Of a DNA stretch of 56,371 nt, positions 43,289-52,205 are shown one piece after another; the stretch's first letter is position 1, and every line of letters begins with the position of its first letter. Both the position numbers and the translations under genes were made by a program. The stretch is from the NCBI GenBank assembly GCA_046350935.1, contig JAXLZK010000024.1, positions 1 to 56,371 of the forward strand. The letters are read 5' to 3'. The notes beneath the pieces were generated by a model that saw only the letters and a program-made list of their open reading frames with translations, was not told the origin of the DNA and made no database searches. The DNA is from Nitrobium sp046350935 (lineage in GTDB: Bacteria > Nitrospirota > Thermodesulfovibrionia > Thermodesulfovibrionales > Dissulfurispiraceae).

Positions 43289-44386
43289 ATGAAGCCAATG
43301 CTCGATTTGAAGAAGCAGTACCTGGAGATAAAGGATGAGGTCCTGTATATGCTCAACGAGGTGCTGGAGAGCTCCCAATACGTCCTCGGCAGGAACGTGC
43401 TGGAGCTGGAGCGGAATATCAGCGCCTATCACGGGATGAAGGAGGCGGTCGGCGTCGCCTCGGGAACCGACGCCCTGCACCTCTCGCTGCGCGCCCTCGG
43501 CATCGGCAGGGGGGACGAGGTGATCACCACCCCCTTTACCTTCTTCGCCACGGCGGAGGCGATCCTCTACGTGGGGGCCACCCCGGTCTTCGTGGACATC
43601 GAGCCGGATACCTACAATATTGACGCGGCGCGCATCGAGGAGAAGATAACGGAGAAGACGAAGGCGATCCTGCCGGTGCATATCTTCGGCCATCCAGCCG
43701 ATATGGACAGGATCATGGAGATTGCGCGGCGCCGCTCCCTGAAGGTGGTGGAGGACTGCGCCCAGTCCTTCGGCGCCTCCCTGAAGGGCACGATGACCGG
43801 GAGCTTCGGCGATACGGGTTGTTTCAGCTTCTATCCGAGCAAGAACCTCGGGGCCTACGGCGACGGCGGCATGATCATCAGCGACGATGCCGCTGTGGCC
43901 GAGGAGATACGGAAACTGCGGAACCACGGGTCCCGGGGCGGGTACCGGCACGAGTGCCTCGGCTATAACAGCAGGCTGGACGAGATGCAGGCGGTCGTCC
44001 TCCTGGTGAAGTTCAAAAGGATCGACGAATACAACAGGAAGAGACGCGAAAGGGCCTCCCTTTACTGCAGCCTGCTCTCGGATGCGGTGGCCTGCCCCCA
44101 CGAAAAGGAGGGGGCCTACCACGTCTTCCATCAATACACCATCAGGAGCGCGAAGAGGGACCTTCTCCAGCAGCAGCTCAAGGACCAGGGCGTTCCCTCC
44201 GTCGTCTATTATCCCATTCCTGTCCACCTGCAGGAGGCGATGGCCTTCATGGGCCACCGGGAAGGGGACTTCCCCGTTGCCGAGCAGGCGGCCAGGGAGG
44301 TGCTTTCCCTTCCCATCTACCCCGAGCTGGACGAGGGGGACATCCGCTTTACCGCGGGAATCGTTCACCGATGCTTGAAAGGGTAA
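43289..44386 (+). CDS. DegT/DnrJ/EryC1 sugar aminotransferase, GnnB-like
   Basis: 365 residues, PLP-dependent. Seen: LDLKKQYLEIKDEVLYML, SGTDALHLSLRALGIG, TPFTFFATAEAI, VVEDCAQSFGA, CFSFYPSKNLGAYGDGG (catalytic Lys, about residue 189) and NSRLDEMQAVVL. It begins a few bases after the oxidoreductase stop and overlaps lpxB by 16 bases. Its likely reaction is transamination of a 3-keto-UDP-GlcNAc, giving 3-amino lipid A with amide-linked chains; other amino sugars are possible. Confidence 0.88.
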   Translation: MKPMLDLKKQYLEIKDEVLYMLNEVLESSQYVLGRNVLELERNISAYHGMKEAVGVASGTDALHLSLRALGIGRGDEVITTPFTFFATAEAILYVGATPVFVDIEPDTYNIDAARIEEKITEKTKAILPVHIFGHPADMDRIMEIARRRSLKVVEDCAQSFGASLKGTMTGSFGDTGCFSFYPSKNLGAYGDGGMIISDDAAVAEEIRKLRNHGSRGGYRHECLGYNSRLDEMQAVVLLVKFKRIDEYNRKRRERASLYCSLLSDAVACPHEKEGAYHVFHQYTIRSAKRDLLQQQLKDQGVPSVVYYPIPVHLQEAMAFMGHREGDFPVAEQAAREVLSLPIYPELDEGDIRFTAGIVHRCLKG

Positions 44387-45573
44387 TGATCGTCACGGGG
44401 GAAAGCTCCGGGGAGCTGTACGGCTCTCTCCTCGCGGCGGCCCTGAAGGAGCGGAATCCGGGGATTCGCCTCTCCGGCGTCGGGGGGGAGAGAATGCGTG
44501 CCGCCGGGGTGGAGCTTCTCTCCGGGATCGCCGGGGTCTTCGGTATTGTCGAGGCGGTGGGAGCGTACCGCCGGGTCAGGGAGACCTTCCGCCGGGTCTG
44601 CGCCGCGCTGCGCTCTTTCCGGCCCCAGGTCCTCGTCCTTATCGATTATCCTGACTTCAATATGCGGGTTGCGCGGGAGGCGAAGAGAGAGGGGATACGG
44701 ATCCTGTACTACGTGAGCCCGCAGGTGTGGGCGTGGCGCGGAAAGAGGGTGAGGGCGCTGCGGGACTTTGTGGACCGGATGGCGGTGCTGTTCCCCTTCG
44801 AGGAGCGGCTCTATACGGAAGCGGGGGTCCCCTGCGAGTTCGTCGGCCATCCGGTGATGGACGAGATAGGAGAACGCCTTAAGGGCGCCGGATACGGGAT
44901 CGGAGACATCGGGAAGCCGGAGCTCAGGAGGGCATTCAGGGAAGGAGCGGGCATGGACCCCGAAAGACCGGTTGCGGTCCTCATGCCCGGGAGCAGACCC
45001 CACGAGATAGGAAAGCTTTTGCCTCTGATGGAAGGGGTGGTTGTGGATATGGGGAAGCGCTACCCAGGCTACCAGGTGGCGGTTCCGGTGGCTCCCAACC
45101 TGGACGGGGCTGCCGTGTCCGCGATGAGGGAGCGGCTCGAAAGGACCGGGCATCCCGCCCTTTTTTTTACCTCCGACGCGGTGGGGGCGCTCCTTTCCGC
45201 CGATGCTGCGGTCATCGCCTCCGGCACCTCCACCCTCCAGGCGGCCCTTCTGGGGGTCCCCATGGTGGTGGTCTACAAGCTCTCTCCCCTGACCTACTGC
45301 ATCGGCAGGCTGCTGGTTCGGGTGCGTCATATATCCCTGGCGAATATTCTCCTCGACAAATCGGTTGCGGACGATTCCGGGATCCGGGTCCGGGAGCTGT
45401 TGCAGGGGGACGCCGAAGAGGGGAGCGTCATGGAGGAGCTGGGGCGGATCGTCGACAATGCCTCCTGCCGGGAAGAGATGCAGGCGCAGCTTGAGAAGGT
45501 GCGGCGGCTGTTTCTCGGCAAAAGGGCATCGTTGAGGACCGCGGAGTTGGTGGAGGAGCTGTCCGGACGGTAG
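44371..45573 (+). CDS. lpxB: Lipid-A-disaccharide synthase
   Basis: Joins UDP-2,3-diacyl-GlcN to lipid X to form the lipid A disaccharide. 400 residues, GT19. Seen: VMIVTGESSGELYGSLLAAALK, GVGGERMRAAGVELL, PDFNMRVAREAKREGI, YYVSPQVWAWRGKR, FVGHPVMDE, LMPGSRPHEIGKLLPL and ASGTSTLQAALLGVPMVVVYK. It overlaps the aminotransferase gene and precedes msbA by 49 bp. Confidence 0.96.
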   Translation: MLERVMIVTGESSGELYGSLLAAALKERNPGIRLSGVGGERMRAAGVELLSGIAGVFGIVEAVGAYRRVRETFRRVCAALRSFRPQVLVLIDYPDFNMRVAREAKREGIRILYYVSPQVWAWRGKRVRALRDFVDRMAVLFPFEERLYTEAGVPCEFVGHPVMDEIGERLKGAGYGIGDIGKPELRRAFREGAGMDPERPVAVLMPGSRPHEIGKLLPLMEGVVVDMGKRYPGYQVAVPVAPNLDGAAVSAMRERLERTGHPALFFTSDAVGALLSADAAVIASGTSTLQAALLGVPMVVVYKLSPLTYCIGRLLVRVRHISLANILLDKSVADDSGIRVRELLQGDAEEGSVMEELGRIVDNASCREEMQAQLEKVRRLFLGKRASLRTAELVEELSGR

Positions 45574-45622
45574 GGAAGGGGGGCATGCCCCTCTTCGCCC
45601 GGTGCGCGGCAGGCGGGAGGCG

Positions 45623-46584
45623 ATGGCACTACTGAAAAAGATCATCCTTCTGGTAAAGCCCTACTGGCTGCGGCTTGCGGCCTCCGCGCTCCTCAGTCTG
45701 CTCATCTCCGGGCTGAACGGCGGGCTCGCGTGGCTCGTAAAACCCGCACTGGACGGGATCTTCCTCAGGAGGGACGCGGACCTTCTGGCGCTGTTGCCGC
45801 TCGGCATTCTGGCGCTCTACCTGGCCCGTGGTTTTTTCGCCTTCTTCCAGTCCTACCTTATGAGGTCCACCGGGGCCAAGGTGATGCGGGACATACGGAA
45901 CGGCCTCTACCGGCACCTTCTCTCTCTCCCGGTGAACGAGTTCAAGAAGGAGTCCTCGGGGGTGCTCCTGTCGAGGGTGATCAACGACGCGGGGCAGCTG
46001 CAGGGCCTCGTCGCCTTCTCGATCAAGGATATTTTCGTCGAATCCGCCACCGTCCTCGTCCTCCTCGCCGTGGCCTTCTACCGGAGGTGGGACCTCGCGC
46101 TGATTTCGGTCACCGTCCTGCCCGCCGCCCTGTACGGCACCCGCCGGCTCGGGAAGAGGCTGAAGAAGGTGAGCACCGAAGGGCAGAAGAAGATCTCCCG
46201 CATCACCGAGTTCCTCACCGAGACCTTTTCCGGCATCAAGATGGTGAAGATCTTCGGCCGGGAGGAGGTGCTGGCCGCTGCCTTCCGGGAGAAGAACCAG
46301 GGCTATTACCGGGAGCTGATGCGCTCCACCCGGATCATCGAATTCACCTCCCTGATGATGGAGGTNNNNNNNNNNNNNNNNNNNNNNNNNNNNNNNNNNN
46401 NNNNNNNNNNNNNNNNNNNNNNNNNNNNNNNNNNNNNNNNNNNNNNNNNNNNNNNNNNNNNNNNNTCGTCCTCGAAAAGGGCAGGATCGTGGAGAGCGGC
46501 TCCCACGAGGAGCTCCTGCGGAGCGGCGGGATCTACCGGAGGCTGTACGAGCTTCAGCTCTCGCCGGCGGGATACGACCGGTGA
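45623..46584 (+). CDS. msbA: Lipid A flippase MsbA-like ABC exporter, interrupted by assembly gap
   Basis: Before the gap 247 codons cover the membrane domain: helices around 10-35, 55-80, 130-160, with YLMRSTGAKVMRDIRNGLY and FLTETFSGIKMVKIFGRE typical of MsbA. After the gap only 38 codons remain, VLEKGRIVESGSHEELLRSG and the end, in a different frame. About 290 residues, including Walker A, signature and Walker B, must lie in the unresolved stretch, so the 100 Ns stand for roughly 0.9 kb. ATG 45623 has a GGGAGG site. The apparent frameshift is a gap artefact. Confidence 0.88.
46366..46465. other. Assembly gap, 100 Ns
   Basis: Exactly 100 undetermined bases, a usual placeholder for unknown length. 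The flanks are both parts of the msbA reading frame. All coordinates after this point are therefore shifted from the true chromosome. Confidence 0.98.
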
Positions 46585-47915
46585 TCCTCCGCAGGCAGGA
46601 CCGGTCTCTTTCCTGTGCTGCCCGTCTTTTTTATTTCCTCTATACCCTGCTCTATTGCTCAGGTCTCGCGTGTCTTTTCCCCTTCGAGTACCTGAAGAGG
46701 CCGAAGGAGGCGAGAGGGCGCTGGAAAAAGGAACGGTTCGGCTTCTATACACTCCCCGGCGCTTCGGACGGCGGCGCTGCTGCGGGGCCTCTCCGCATAT
46801 GGGTCCACGCCGTATCGGTCGGGGAGGCTGCGGCTGCAGTACCCCTTATCAGGAAGATCCGGCAGGCCCTTCCCGCGGCAGGGATCGTCCTGTCCACGGT
46901 GACCGACACGGGCCAGAAGATCGCCCGGGAGAGGGCGGGGGATATGGCGGAAGTCGTCTATGCGCCCTTCGACCTCCCCTTCAGCCTCCGTACCGCCGTC
47001 GAGCGGCTCAGGCCCTCCCTTTTCCTGATCATGGAGACCGAGCTGTGGCCCAATGCCGTGCGCGTCGTGAGCGGGTCCGGCATCCCCGTCGCCCTCGTGA
47101 ACGGGAGGATCTCGGACAGATCCTTCCGCGGCTACCGGAAGGTGCGCTTTTTTATGCGGGAGGTGCTCGGAAGGGTGCGTCTCTTCTGCATGCAGGATGA
47201 CGTTTATGCAGAGCGGGTGCGGGGATTGGGAGCGCGCCCCGAAAGGGTGCTGTCGGTCGGGAGCTTCAAATTCGATACGAAGCCGTCCTCCCCTCCTCCC
47301 CTGTGGACGGAGCGGCTGCAGGGGCCGGTCGTCATCGCGGGGAGCACCCACCGGACAGAGGAGGACCTGGTGCTGGATGCGTATGAAAGGGCGCGGGGAG
47401 CTTTCCCCGGCCTGAACCTCATCCTCGCGCCCCGCCATCCGGAGCGGTTCAGGGAGGTGGAGGAGCTGCTACTGAAGAGGGGGCTCGGGCATGTAAAGAG
47501 GTCCGGGATGGCGCACGGCCCGGATGCCCCGGGCCTGCCCCTGTCGGGGCAGGTGATTCTGCTCGACGTTATGGGAGAGCTTTCCTCGGTGTACGGCGCC
47601 GCGGACATCGCCGTGCTGGGGGGAAGCTTCATCGGGCACGGAGGGCAGAACCCCCTTGAACCCGCCTGGTGGGGGAAGGCGATCCTCTGCGGCCCCCACA
47701 TGGAGAACTTTCCGTTCATCGGGGATTTCTACCGCGAGGGCGGCGCAGTGCGGGTCGATGCGGGCTCCCTCCCTGCCGTGCTGCTGGAGCTCCTCGGCTC
47801 CCCGGCGCGGCGGCGCGCCCTGGGCGGGAAGGCGCAGGAGCTCTACCGCAGGAGCGCGGGCGCCGTCGACAGGGCGCTGGAGCAGGTTGTACAGCTTCTT
47901 CCTCCCCGGGAGTGA
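46581..47915 (+). CDS. waaA: Kdo transferase
   Basis: Adds 3-deoxy-D-manno-octulosonate from CMP-Kdo to lipid A. 444 residues. N-terminal anchor helix (about 10-33), then WVHAVSVGEAAAAVPLIRKI (active-site Glu), LSTVTDTGQKIA, LFLIMETELWPNAVR, GSTHRTEEDLVLDAY, LAPRHPERFREVEELL, VLGGSFIGHGGQNPLEPA. GTG 46581 overlaps the msbA stop (GTGA), so the two are translated in a chain. It closes the gnnA-like/gnnB-like/lpxB/msbA/waaA block. Confidence 0.95.
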   Translation: MILRRQDRSLSCAARLFYFLYTLLYCSGLACLFPFEYLKRPKEARGRWKKERFGFYTLPGASDGGAAAGPLRIWVHAVSVGEAAAAVPLIRKIRQALPAAGIVLSTVTDTGQKIARERAGDMAEVVYAPFDLPFSLRTAVERLRPSLFLIMETELWPNAVRVVSGSGIPVALVNGRISDRSFRGYRKVRFFMREVLGRVRLFCMQDDVYAERVRGLGARPERVLSVGSFKFDTKPSSPPPLWTERLQGPVVIAGSTHRTEEDLVLDAYERARGAFPGLNLILAPRHPERFREVEELLLKRGLGHVKRSGMAHGPDAPGLPLSGQVILLDVMGELSSVYGAADIAVLGGSFIGHGGQNPLEPAWWGKAILCGPHMENFPFIGDFYREGGAVRVDAGSLPAVLLELLGSPARRRALGGKAQELYRRSAGAVDRALEQVVQLLPPRE

Positions 47916-47941
47916 TGCGTCGAAATGCCGGGCGAGTGTGA

Positions 47942-47947
47942 TACAAT
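47942..47947 (+). promoter_or_regulatory. Possible -10 (TACAAT) before the response-regulator gene
   Basis: TACAAT lies 10 bases before the 55-bp tandem duplication. No good -35 is seen at 17 bp, so it is weak on its own. Confidence 0.25.
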
Positions 47948-47956
47948 TATCCGTAG

Positions 47957-48066
47957 AAAACTGTACGGGAGCCCGCGAAAAATGACGGAGGGAAAGGAGG
48001 GCGGCAATGCAAAAACTGTACGGGAGCCCGCGAAAAATGACGGAGGGAAAGGAGGGCGGCAATGCA
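47957..48066 (+). repeat. 55-bp perfect tandem duplication over a start region
   Basis: Two exact copies, 47957-48011 and 48012-48066, with period 55. Each carries GGAAAGGAGGGCGGC followed by ATG. The second copy supplies the true ribosome site and ATG (48062) of the response regulator; the first copies them and so opens a short upstream frame. Confidence 0.93.
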
Positions 48067-48069
48067 TAG
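48007..48069 (+). CDS. 20-codon upstream ORF created by the duplication
   Basis: ATG at 48007 follows the duplicated GGAGG site and runs for 20 codons to TAG at 48067-48069. The stop overlaps the regulator ATG by eight bases (ATGCATAG). If translated, ribosomes would terminate on top of the real start, allowing re-initiation or coupling. The peptide MQKLYGSPRKMTEG and its tail are encoded by repeat DNA, so a peptide function is unlikely. Not a recognised leader peptide. Confidence 0.45.
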   Translation: MQKLYGSPRKMTEGKEGGNA

Positions 48070-49420
48070 AGTGCTCGTCGTGGATGACGAGGAGAAGATA
48101 CGCAAAAACATCTGTGAAATACTTTCCCTCAAGGGTTTCAGTCCGATCGAAGCGCCGGGCGGCAGGGAGGCCGCCGAACTTTTTATTGGCGAACGGCCTG
48201 CCGCCGTCCTCCTCGACGTCCGGATGCCCGGGATGGACGGTTTCGAGACGCTGGCGAGGCTGCGGCAGATAGACCCCTCCATCCCCGTCATCATGATCAC
48301 GGCCCATGGGGATATCCCTTCCGCCGTCGTTGCGGTAAAGCAGGGGGCCTATGACTTCCTGTGCAAGCCCCCCGATTTCGACTATCTCGTCCTTACCCTG
48401 AACCGGGCCGTCGAGAAGCTCGCCCTGGAACGGCGCATTATGGAACTCGACGCCGCGCTCCATACCTCCCTTGAATCGACCCTGGGGCGGAGCGAGTCCC
48501 TGAAGAAGACCGTCGCGCAGCTCCCCCGGATCGCCGCCAGCGATTTTGCGGTCCTTATCCAGGGGGATACGGGCACCGGAAAGACCTTCCTCGCCTCCAT
48601 CATCCATTCCCTGAGCAGACGCGCCGGCGGGCCTTTTGTCAAAGTCTCGATCGGCAGCCTGCAGGACTCCGTTGTCGGAAGCGAGCTTTTCGGGCACGAG
48701 AAGGGAGCCTTTACCGGGGCCACCCGGGCCAAAAAGGGGTACTTTGAAGCCGCGGAGGGGGGGACCCTCTTCATCGACGACCTCGACACCATCTCCCCTT
48801 TCGTGCAGGGGAAGCTCCTGAACGCCATCGAGGACAAGCAGATCTTCCGGGTGGGGAGCTCCGTGCCGGTATCGCTGAACCTACGGATCATCGGCGCTAC
48901 CAATACCGACCTGCTGAAGTCCGTCCGGGAGGGAAGATTCCGCGAGGACCTGTTCTTCCGGCTCAGCGAGGTGACTCTGCAGCTCCCCCCTCTCCGGGAG
49001 CGGAACGACGACATCGTCTTCTTCGGGCGTAAGTTCTTTCTGGAGGCCTGCTCCGAGCTGGGGTATCCGGCGCGGGGGCCGGCGTGCGGGCTTTCCGACG
49101 AGACCGTCGCGCGGCTCCGGGAGTATCACTGGCCGGGGAACCTGCGGCAGCTCAGAAACATCATGAAGCGCGCAGCACTCCAGGCTCAGGACGGCACGGT
49201 CGGCCCCGGGGAGATAGAGCTCCTGATCGGCAGCTTCGGAGCGCAGGGCGCCCCCCAGTCCGGAGAGGCGCCGGCGATGACAATGAAGGACGCCGAGAAA
49301 AAAGCGATACAGCAGGCCCTCGCGGCGGTCAAGGGGCAGAGGCTGAAGGCCGCTTCGCTCCTGCAGATAGATTACAAGACCCTCGTAAGAAAAATGCATG
49401 AATACAATATCGTGCAGTGA
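48062..49420 (+). CDS. Sigma-54-dependent response regulator (NtrC family)
   Basis: 452 residues. Receiver domain (1-120) with acidic pocket DDEE and phosphoacceptor Asp52 in VLLDVRMPGMDG. AAA+ domain (about 140-375): GDTGTGKTF (Walker A), ELFGHEKGAFTGA with the sigma-54-contacting GAFTGA loop, and GGTLFIDDLD as Walker B, where family members usually have DE, here DD. A Fis-type helix-turn-helix ends the protein (RLKAASLLQIDYKTLVRKM). It activates sigma-54 promoters after phosphorylation. The downstream hybrid kinase starts 30 bp after its stop and is the likely partner. Targets unknown. Confidence 0.94.
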   Translation: MHRVLVVDDEEKIRKNICEILSLKGFSPIEAPGGREAAELFIGERPAAVLLDVRMPGMDGFETLARLRQIDPSIPVIMITAHGDIPSAVVAVKQGAYDFLCKPPDFDYLVLTLNRAVEKLALERRIMELDAALHTSLESTLGRSESLKKTVAQLPRIAASDFAVLIQGDTGTGKTFLASIIHSLSRRAGGPFVKVSIGSLQDSVVGSELFGHEKGAFTGATRAKKGYFEAAEGGTLFIDDLDTISPFVQGKLLNAIEDKQIFRVGSSVPVSLNLRIIGATNTDLLKSVREGRFREDLFFRLSEVTLQLPPLRERNDDIVFFGRKFFLEACSELGYPARGPACGLSDETVARLREYHWPGNLRQLRNIMKRAALQAQDGTVGPGEIELLIGSFGAQGAPQSGEAPAMTMKDAEKKAIQQALAAVKGQRLKAASLLQIDYKTLVRKMHEYNIVQ

Positions 49421-49450
49421 TCCTTCGGAGTCCCTTTTGAAAGGATATTG

Positions 49451-52201
49451 ATGGGGCGCGGAAAAAGAGCCTGGCTCCTGCTCCTGCTTCTCTTCGCCGC
49501 GGCCCGCTCCTCCTTCGCCGCCGATGCCCCGCTCCTGCAGCTGGGGAAGGAGGACCACTACTCTCTGGCGCCCTATCTGGCCTACCGGGAGGATCCCGCC
49601 GGGAACCTGACGGCTGACGCAGTGCTGGCAGGAGCCGGGGCCGGTCGTTTCCGCCCCGTTTCCGGACCTGAAGTGAATTTCGGCTACTCACGCTCCGTGT
49701 TCTGGCTGAAGGCGATCCTGAGCGGCGGAGCCGAGACCGAGCGTCTCTTTCTGGAGATTGCCTATCCTCCCCTCGACCGGGTGAAAGTCTTCGTGGCGAC
49801 GGCCGACGGCGGGCGCCGGGAATCCGAGGCGGGCGACCTGTACCCTTTCTCCCGGCGGCCCTTCCCCCATCGCAATCTGGTCTTCCCCCTGACGCTTCCC
49901 CCCGGAGGGGAAACGGTACTGCTGATACGGATCGAGTCGCAGGGCAGCCTCACGGTGCCCGCCTCTCTCTGGCGTGAAGAGGCTTTCTCCCGCCACAGCC
50001 GGAACGGATACGTGGTCCACAGCCTCTATTACGGCATCCTAGGGGCTCTCTTCCTTTACAACTTCCTTCTTTTCCTGTCGATTCGGGAGAGGGTATACCT
50101 GGCCTACGTCTGCTTTGTCGTGGCCATGGCGGTCGGACAGATGTCCCTGAGCGGGTTCGGCGGCGAATACCTGTGGCCCGACTTCCCCGCGTGGGGGAAC
50201 ATCGCCCTGCCTTCCGGCTTTTCCGCGACCGGCTTTTTCGGCGCCCTGTTCACCCGCCTCTTCCTTAATACCGCCCGCACCGCCCCCCGCCTCGACCGGG
50301 CCATTGTCGCCCTTGCGGCCGGGTTTGCGTTTTCGGCGGCAGCCCCTCTTTTCCTCCCCTACCAGCGCGCGGCGGTCCTCACCTCCCTGCTCGGCGTCTC
50401 GTTTTCGGCGGTGGCGGTGGCGGCAGGGGTCATCTGCATGGTCCGGAGGCATCCCGGCGCCCGCTTCTTCCTTCTGGCGTGGTCCCTCCTGCTGCTCGGC
50501 GTCGCCCTGCTCGGCATGCGCAACCTGGACTGGGTGCCCACCACCTTCATCACCACCTACGGGATGCAGGTAGGCTCGACCCTGGAGATGCTGCTGCTCT
50601 CGTTCGCCCTTGCCGACCGCATCAACCATATGCGCCGCGAGAAGGAGGCGGCCCAGCAGAGGGCATTGAGCATTTCCCGCACGGCGGAGCGGGAAATGGC
50701 GGCGAAGACGCAGGAATGGGAGGAAACCTTCAACTCCATATCGGACATGGTGATCATCCTCGACAGGGAGCACCGGATCGTGAAGGCGAACAGTGCTGCT
50801 GCGGCATTTCTCGAAGGAGAGCCGGGGTCACCGGCGCTGCCGTCCTGCTTTCCTCCTCATTACGGGTCGGGAGAGGCGCCTGCCGCTTGTCCCTGCCGGG
50901 AGACCTTCGAGACGCAAAGGCCTGCGGCGGGAGAGTTCTACGAGCCCCGGTCCGGCCGCTGCCTCGAAGTGTCCACCTCTCCGCTCCTGAGCAGCAAGGG
51001 AGCCGTGACCGCGGCGGTCCACATCGCCAAAGACGTGACCTGGCGCAAAAAGATGGAAGAAGAGATGGCGAGGACCCGGAAACTCGAATCTCTTGCGGTC
51101 CTTGCAGGAGGCATTGCCCACGACTTCAACAACATGCTGACCGTCATCATGAGCACCGTCACCCTGGCGAAGATATACGCCGGGGCCAACGAACGGGCGC
51201 TCTCGAAGCTGCAGGAAGCCGAAAGGGAGATCCTGCATGCCCGGGAGCTGACGAACCAGCTCCTGACCTTCGCCCGGGGAGGCGCCCCCGTCAAGAAGCT
51301 CTCCCTCCTCCCTGAGCTGCTGAGGGACACGGTCGATTTCTCCCTGAAAGGGACGGGGGGGGAGAGCGCGCTGCAGATTGCCGACGACCTGTGGCCAGCG
51401 GAGATCGACCGGGTGCAGATACGCCAGGTGATCAGCAACCTGGTGATCAACGCGGCCCAGGCCATGCCCGGCGGCGGTACGGTGCGGGTGCGGGCGGAAA
51501 ACACGGCGCTGGACGATTCCTCGGGCCTGCCGGTCAAGGCCGGTCCGTATGTGCGGATATCCGTTGAAGACAGCGGAACCGGCATCCCCTCCGGGGACCT
51601 GACCAGGATTTTCGATCCTTTTTTCACCACGAAGCCGCAGGGGAACGGCCTGGGGCTCTCCACCAGCCACTCCATCGTGACGAAGCACAGCGGCTATATC
51701 TCGGCAAAGTCGTGCGTCGGCTCCGGAAGCGTCTTCGATGTCTACCTGCCTGCCTCCATGCGCTCCTGCCCGGAGGAGCCTGCCCGGACCTGCAGGGAGC
51801 CGCGGGGCGCGGGGCGGGTCCTGCTGATGGATGACGACGAAAAGCTCCTGGGGAGCGTGCGCGAGATGATCGAGTCCCTGGGCTACGAGGCGGAAACGGC
51901 CCGAAGCGGAGAGGAGGCGGTTATTCTCTATAAGAGAGCGTTATTTCAGGCTCGGCCCTTCAACGCCGTGGCCCTGGACCTTACTGTTGCAGGCGGCATG
52001 GGCGGCAGGGAGTGCCTGCAGGCCCTTCTCGAGCTGGACCCCGGAGTGAACGCGCTCGTCATGAGCGGGTATGCCGAAGAGGCGACCTTTGCGGAGTATG
52101 AACGGTGCGGCTTCAAAGAGGCGGTGGCAAAACCCTTTACTATCGAGGAGTTCCATGCCGCTCTCCGGAAAACGATGGGCGGCGGGGACAACGTGTCCTG
52201 A
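49451..52201 (+). CDS. 7TMR-DISM hybrid sensor histidine kinase
   Basis: 916 residues. Signal peptide (1-24), periplasmic 7TMR-DISMED2-type beta domain (about 35-170), seven membrane helices (about 190-400), coiled coil, PAS domain (about 430-530, SISDMVIILDREHRIVKAN), HisKA with His in AGGIAHDFNN (about 557), HATPase_c with VISNLVINAAQAMP (N box) and VEDSGTGIP, GNGLGLS, and a C-terminal receiver with DDDE and acceptor Asp in VALDLTVAGGMGG (about 840). The DISM sensor region often binds carbohydrate-like ligands. ATG 49451 follows AAAGGA. It probably phosphorylates the adjacent regulator; the receiver suggests an extra relay or feedback step. Confidence 0.93.
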   Translation: MGRGKRAWLLLLLLFAAARSSFAADAPLLQLGKEDHYSLAPYLAYREDPAGNLTADAVLAGAGAGRFRPVSGPEVNFGYSRSVFWLKAILSGGAETERLFLEIAYPPLDRVKVFVATADGGRRESEAGDLYPFSRRPFPHRNLVFPLTLPPGGETVLLIRIESQGSLTVPASLWREEAFSRHSRNGYVVHSLYYGILGALFLYNFLLFLSIRERVYLAYVCFVVAMAVGQMSLSGFGGEYLWPDFPAWGNIALPSGFSATGFFGALFTRLFLNTARTAPRLDRAIVALAAGFAFSAAAPLFLPYQRAAVLTSLLGVSFSAVAVAAGVICMVRRHPGARFFLLAWSLLLLGVALLGMRNLDWVPTTFITTYGMQVGSTLEMLLLSFALADRINHMRREKEAAQQRALSISRTAEREMAAKTQEWEETFNSISDMVIILDREHRIVKANSAAAAFLEGEPGSPALPSCFPPHYGSGEAPAACPCRETFETQRPAAGEFYEPRSGRCLEVSTSPLLSSKGAVTAAVHIAKDVTWRKKMEEEMARTRKLESLAVLAGGIAHDFNNMLTVIMSTVTLAKIYAGANERALSKLQEAEREILHARELTNQLLTFARGGAPVKKLSLLPELLRDTVDFSLKGTGGESALQIADDLWPAEIDRVQIRQVISNLVINAAQAMPGGGTVRVRAENTALDDSSGLPVKAGPYVRISVEDSGTGIPSGDLTRIFDPFFTTKPQGNGLGLSTSHSIVTKHSGYISAKSCVGSGSVFDVYLPASMRSCPEEPARTCREPRGAGRVLLMDDDEKLLGSVREMIESLGYEAETARSGEEAVILYKRALFQARPFNAVALDLTVAGGMGGRECLQALLELDPGVNALVMSGYAEEATFAEYERCGFKEAVAKPFTIEEFHAALRKTMGGGDNVS

Positions 52202-52205
52202 CCTT

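Noticed and set aside
46366..47200. Fusion-like frame running from msbA across the Ns into waaA
   Set aside because: Artefact of the 100-N placeholder, which sets an arbitrary frame.
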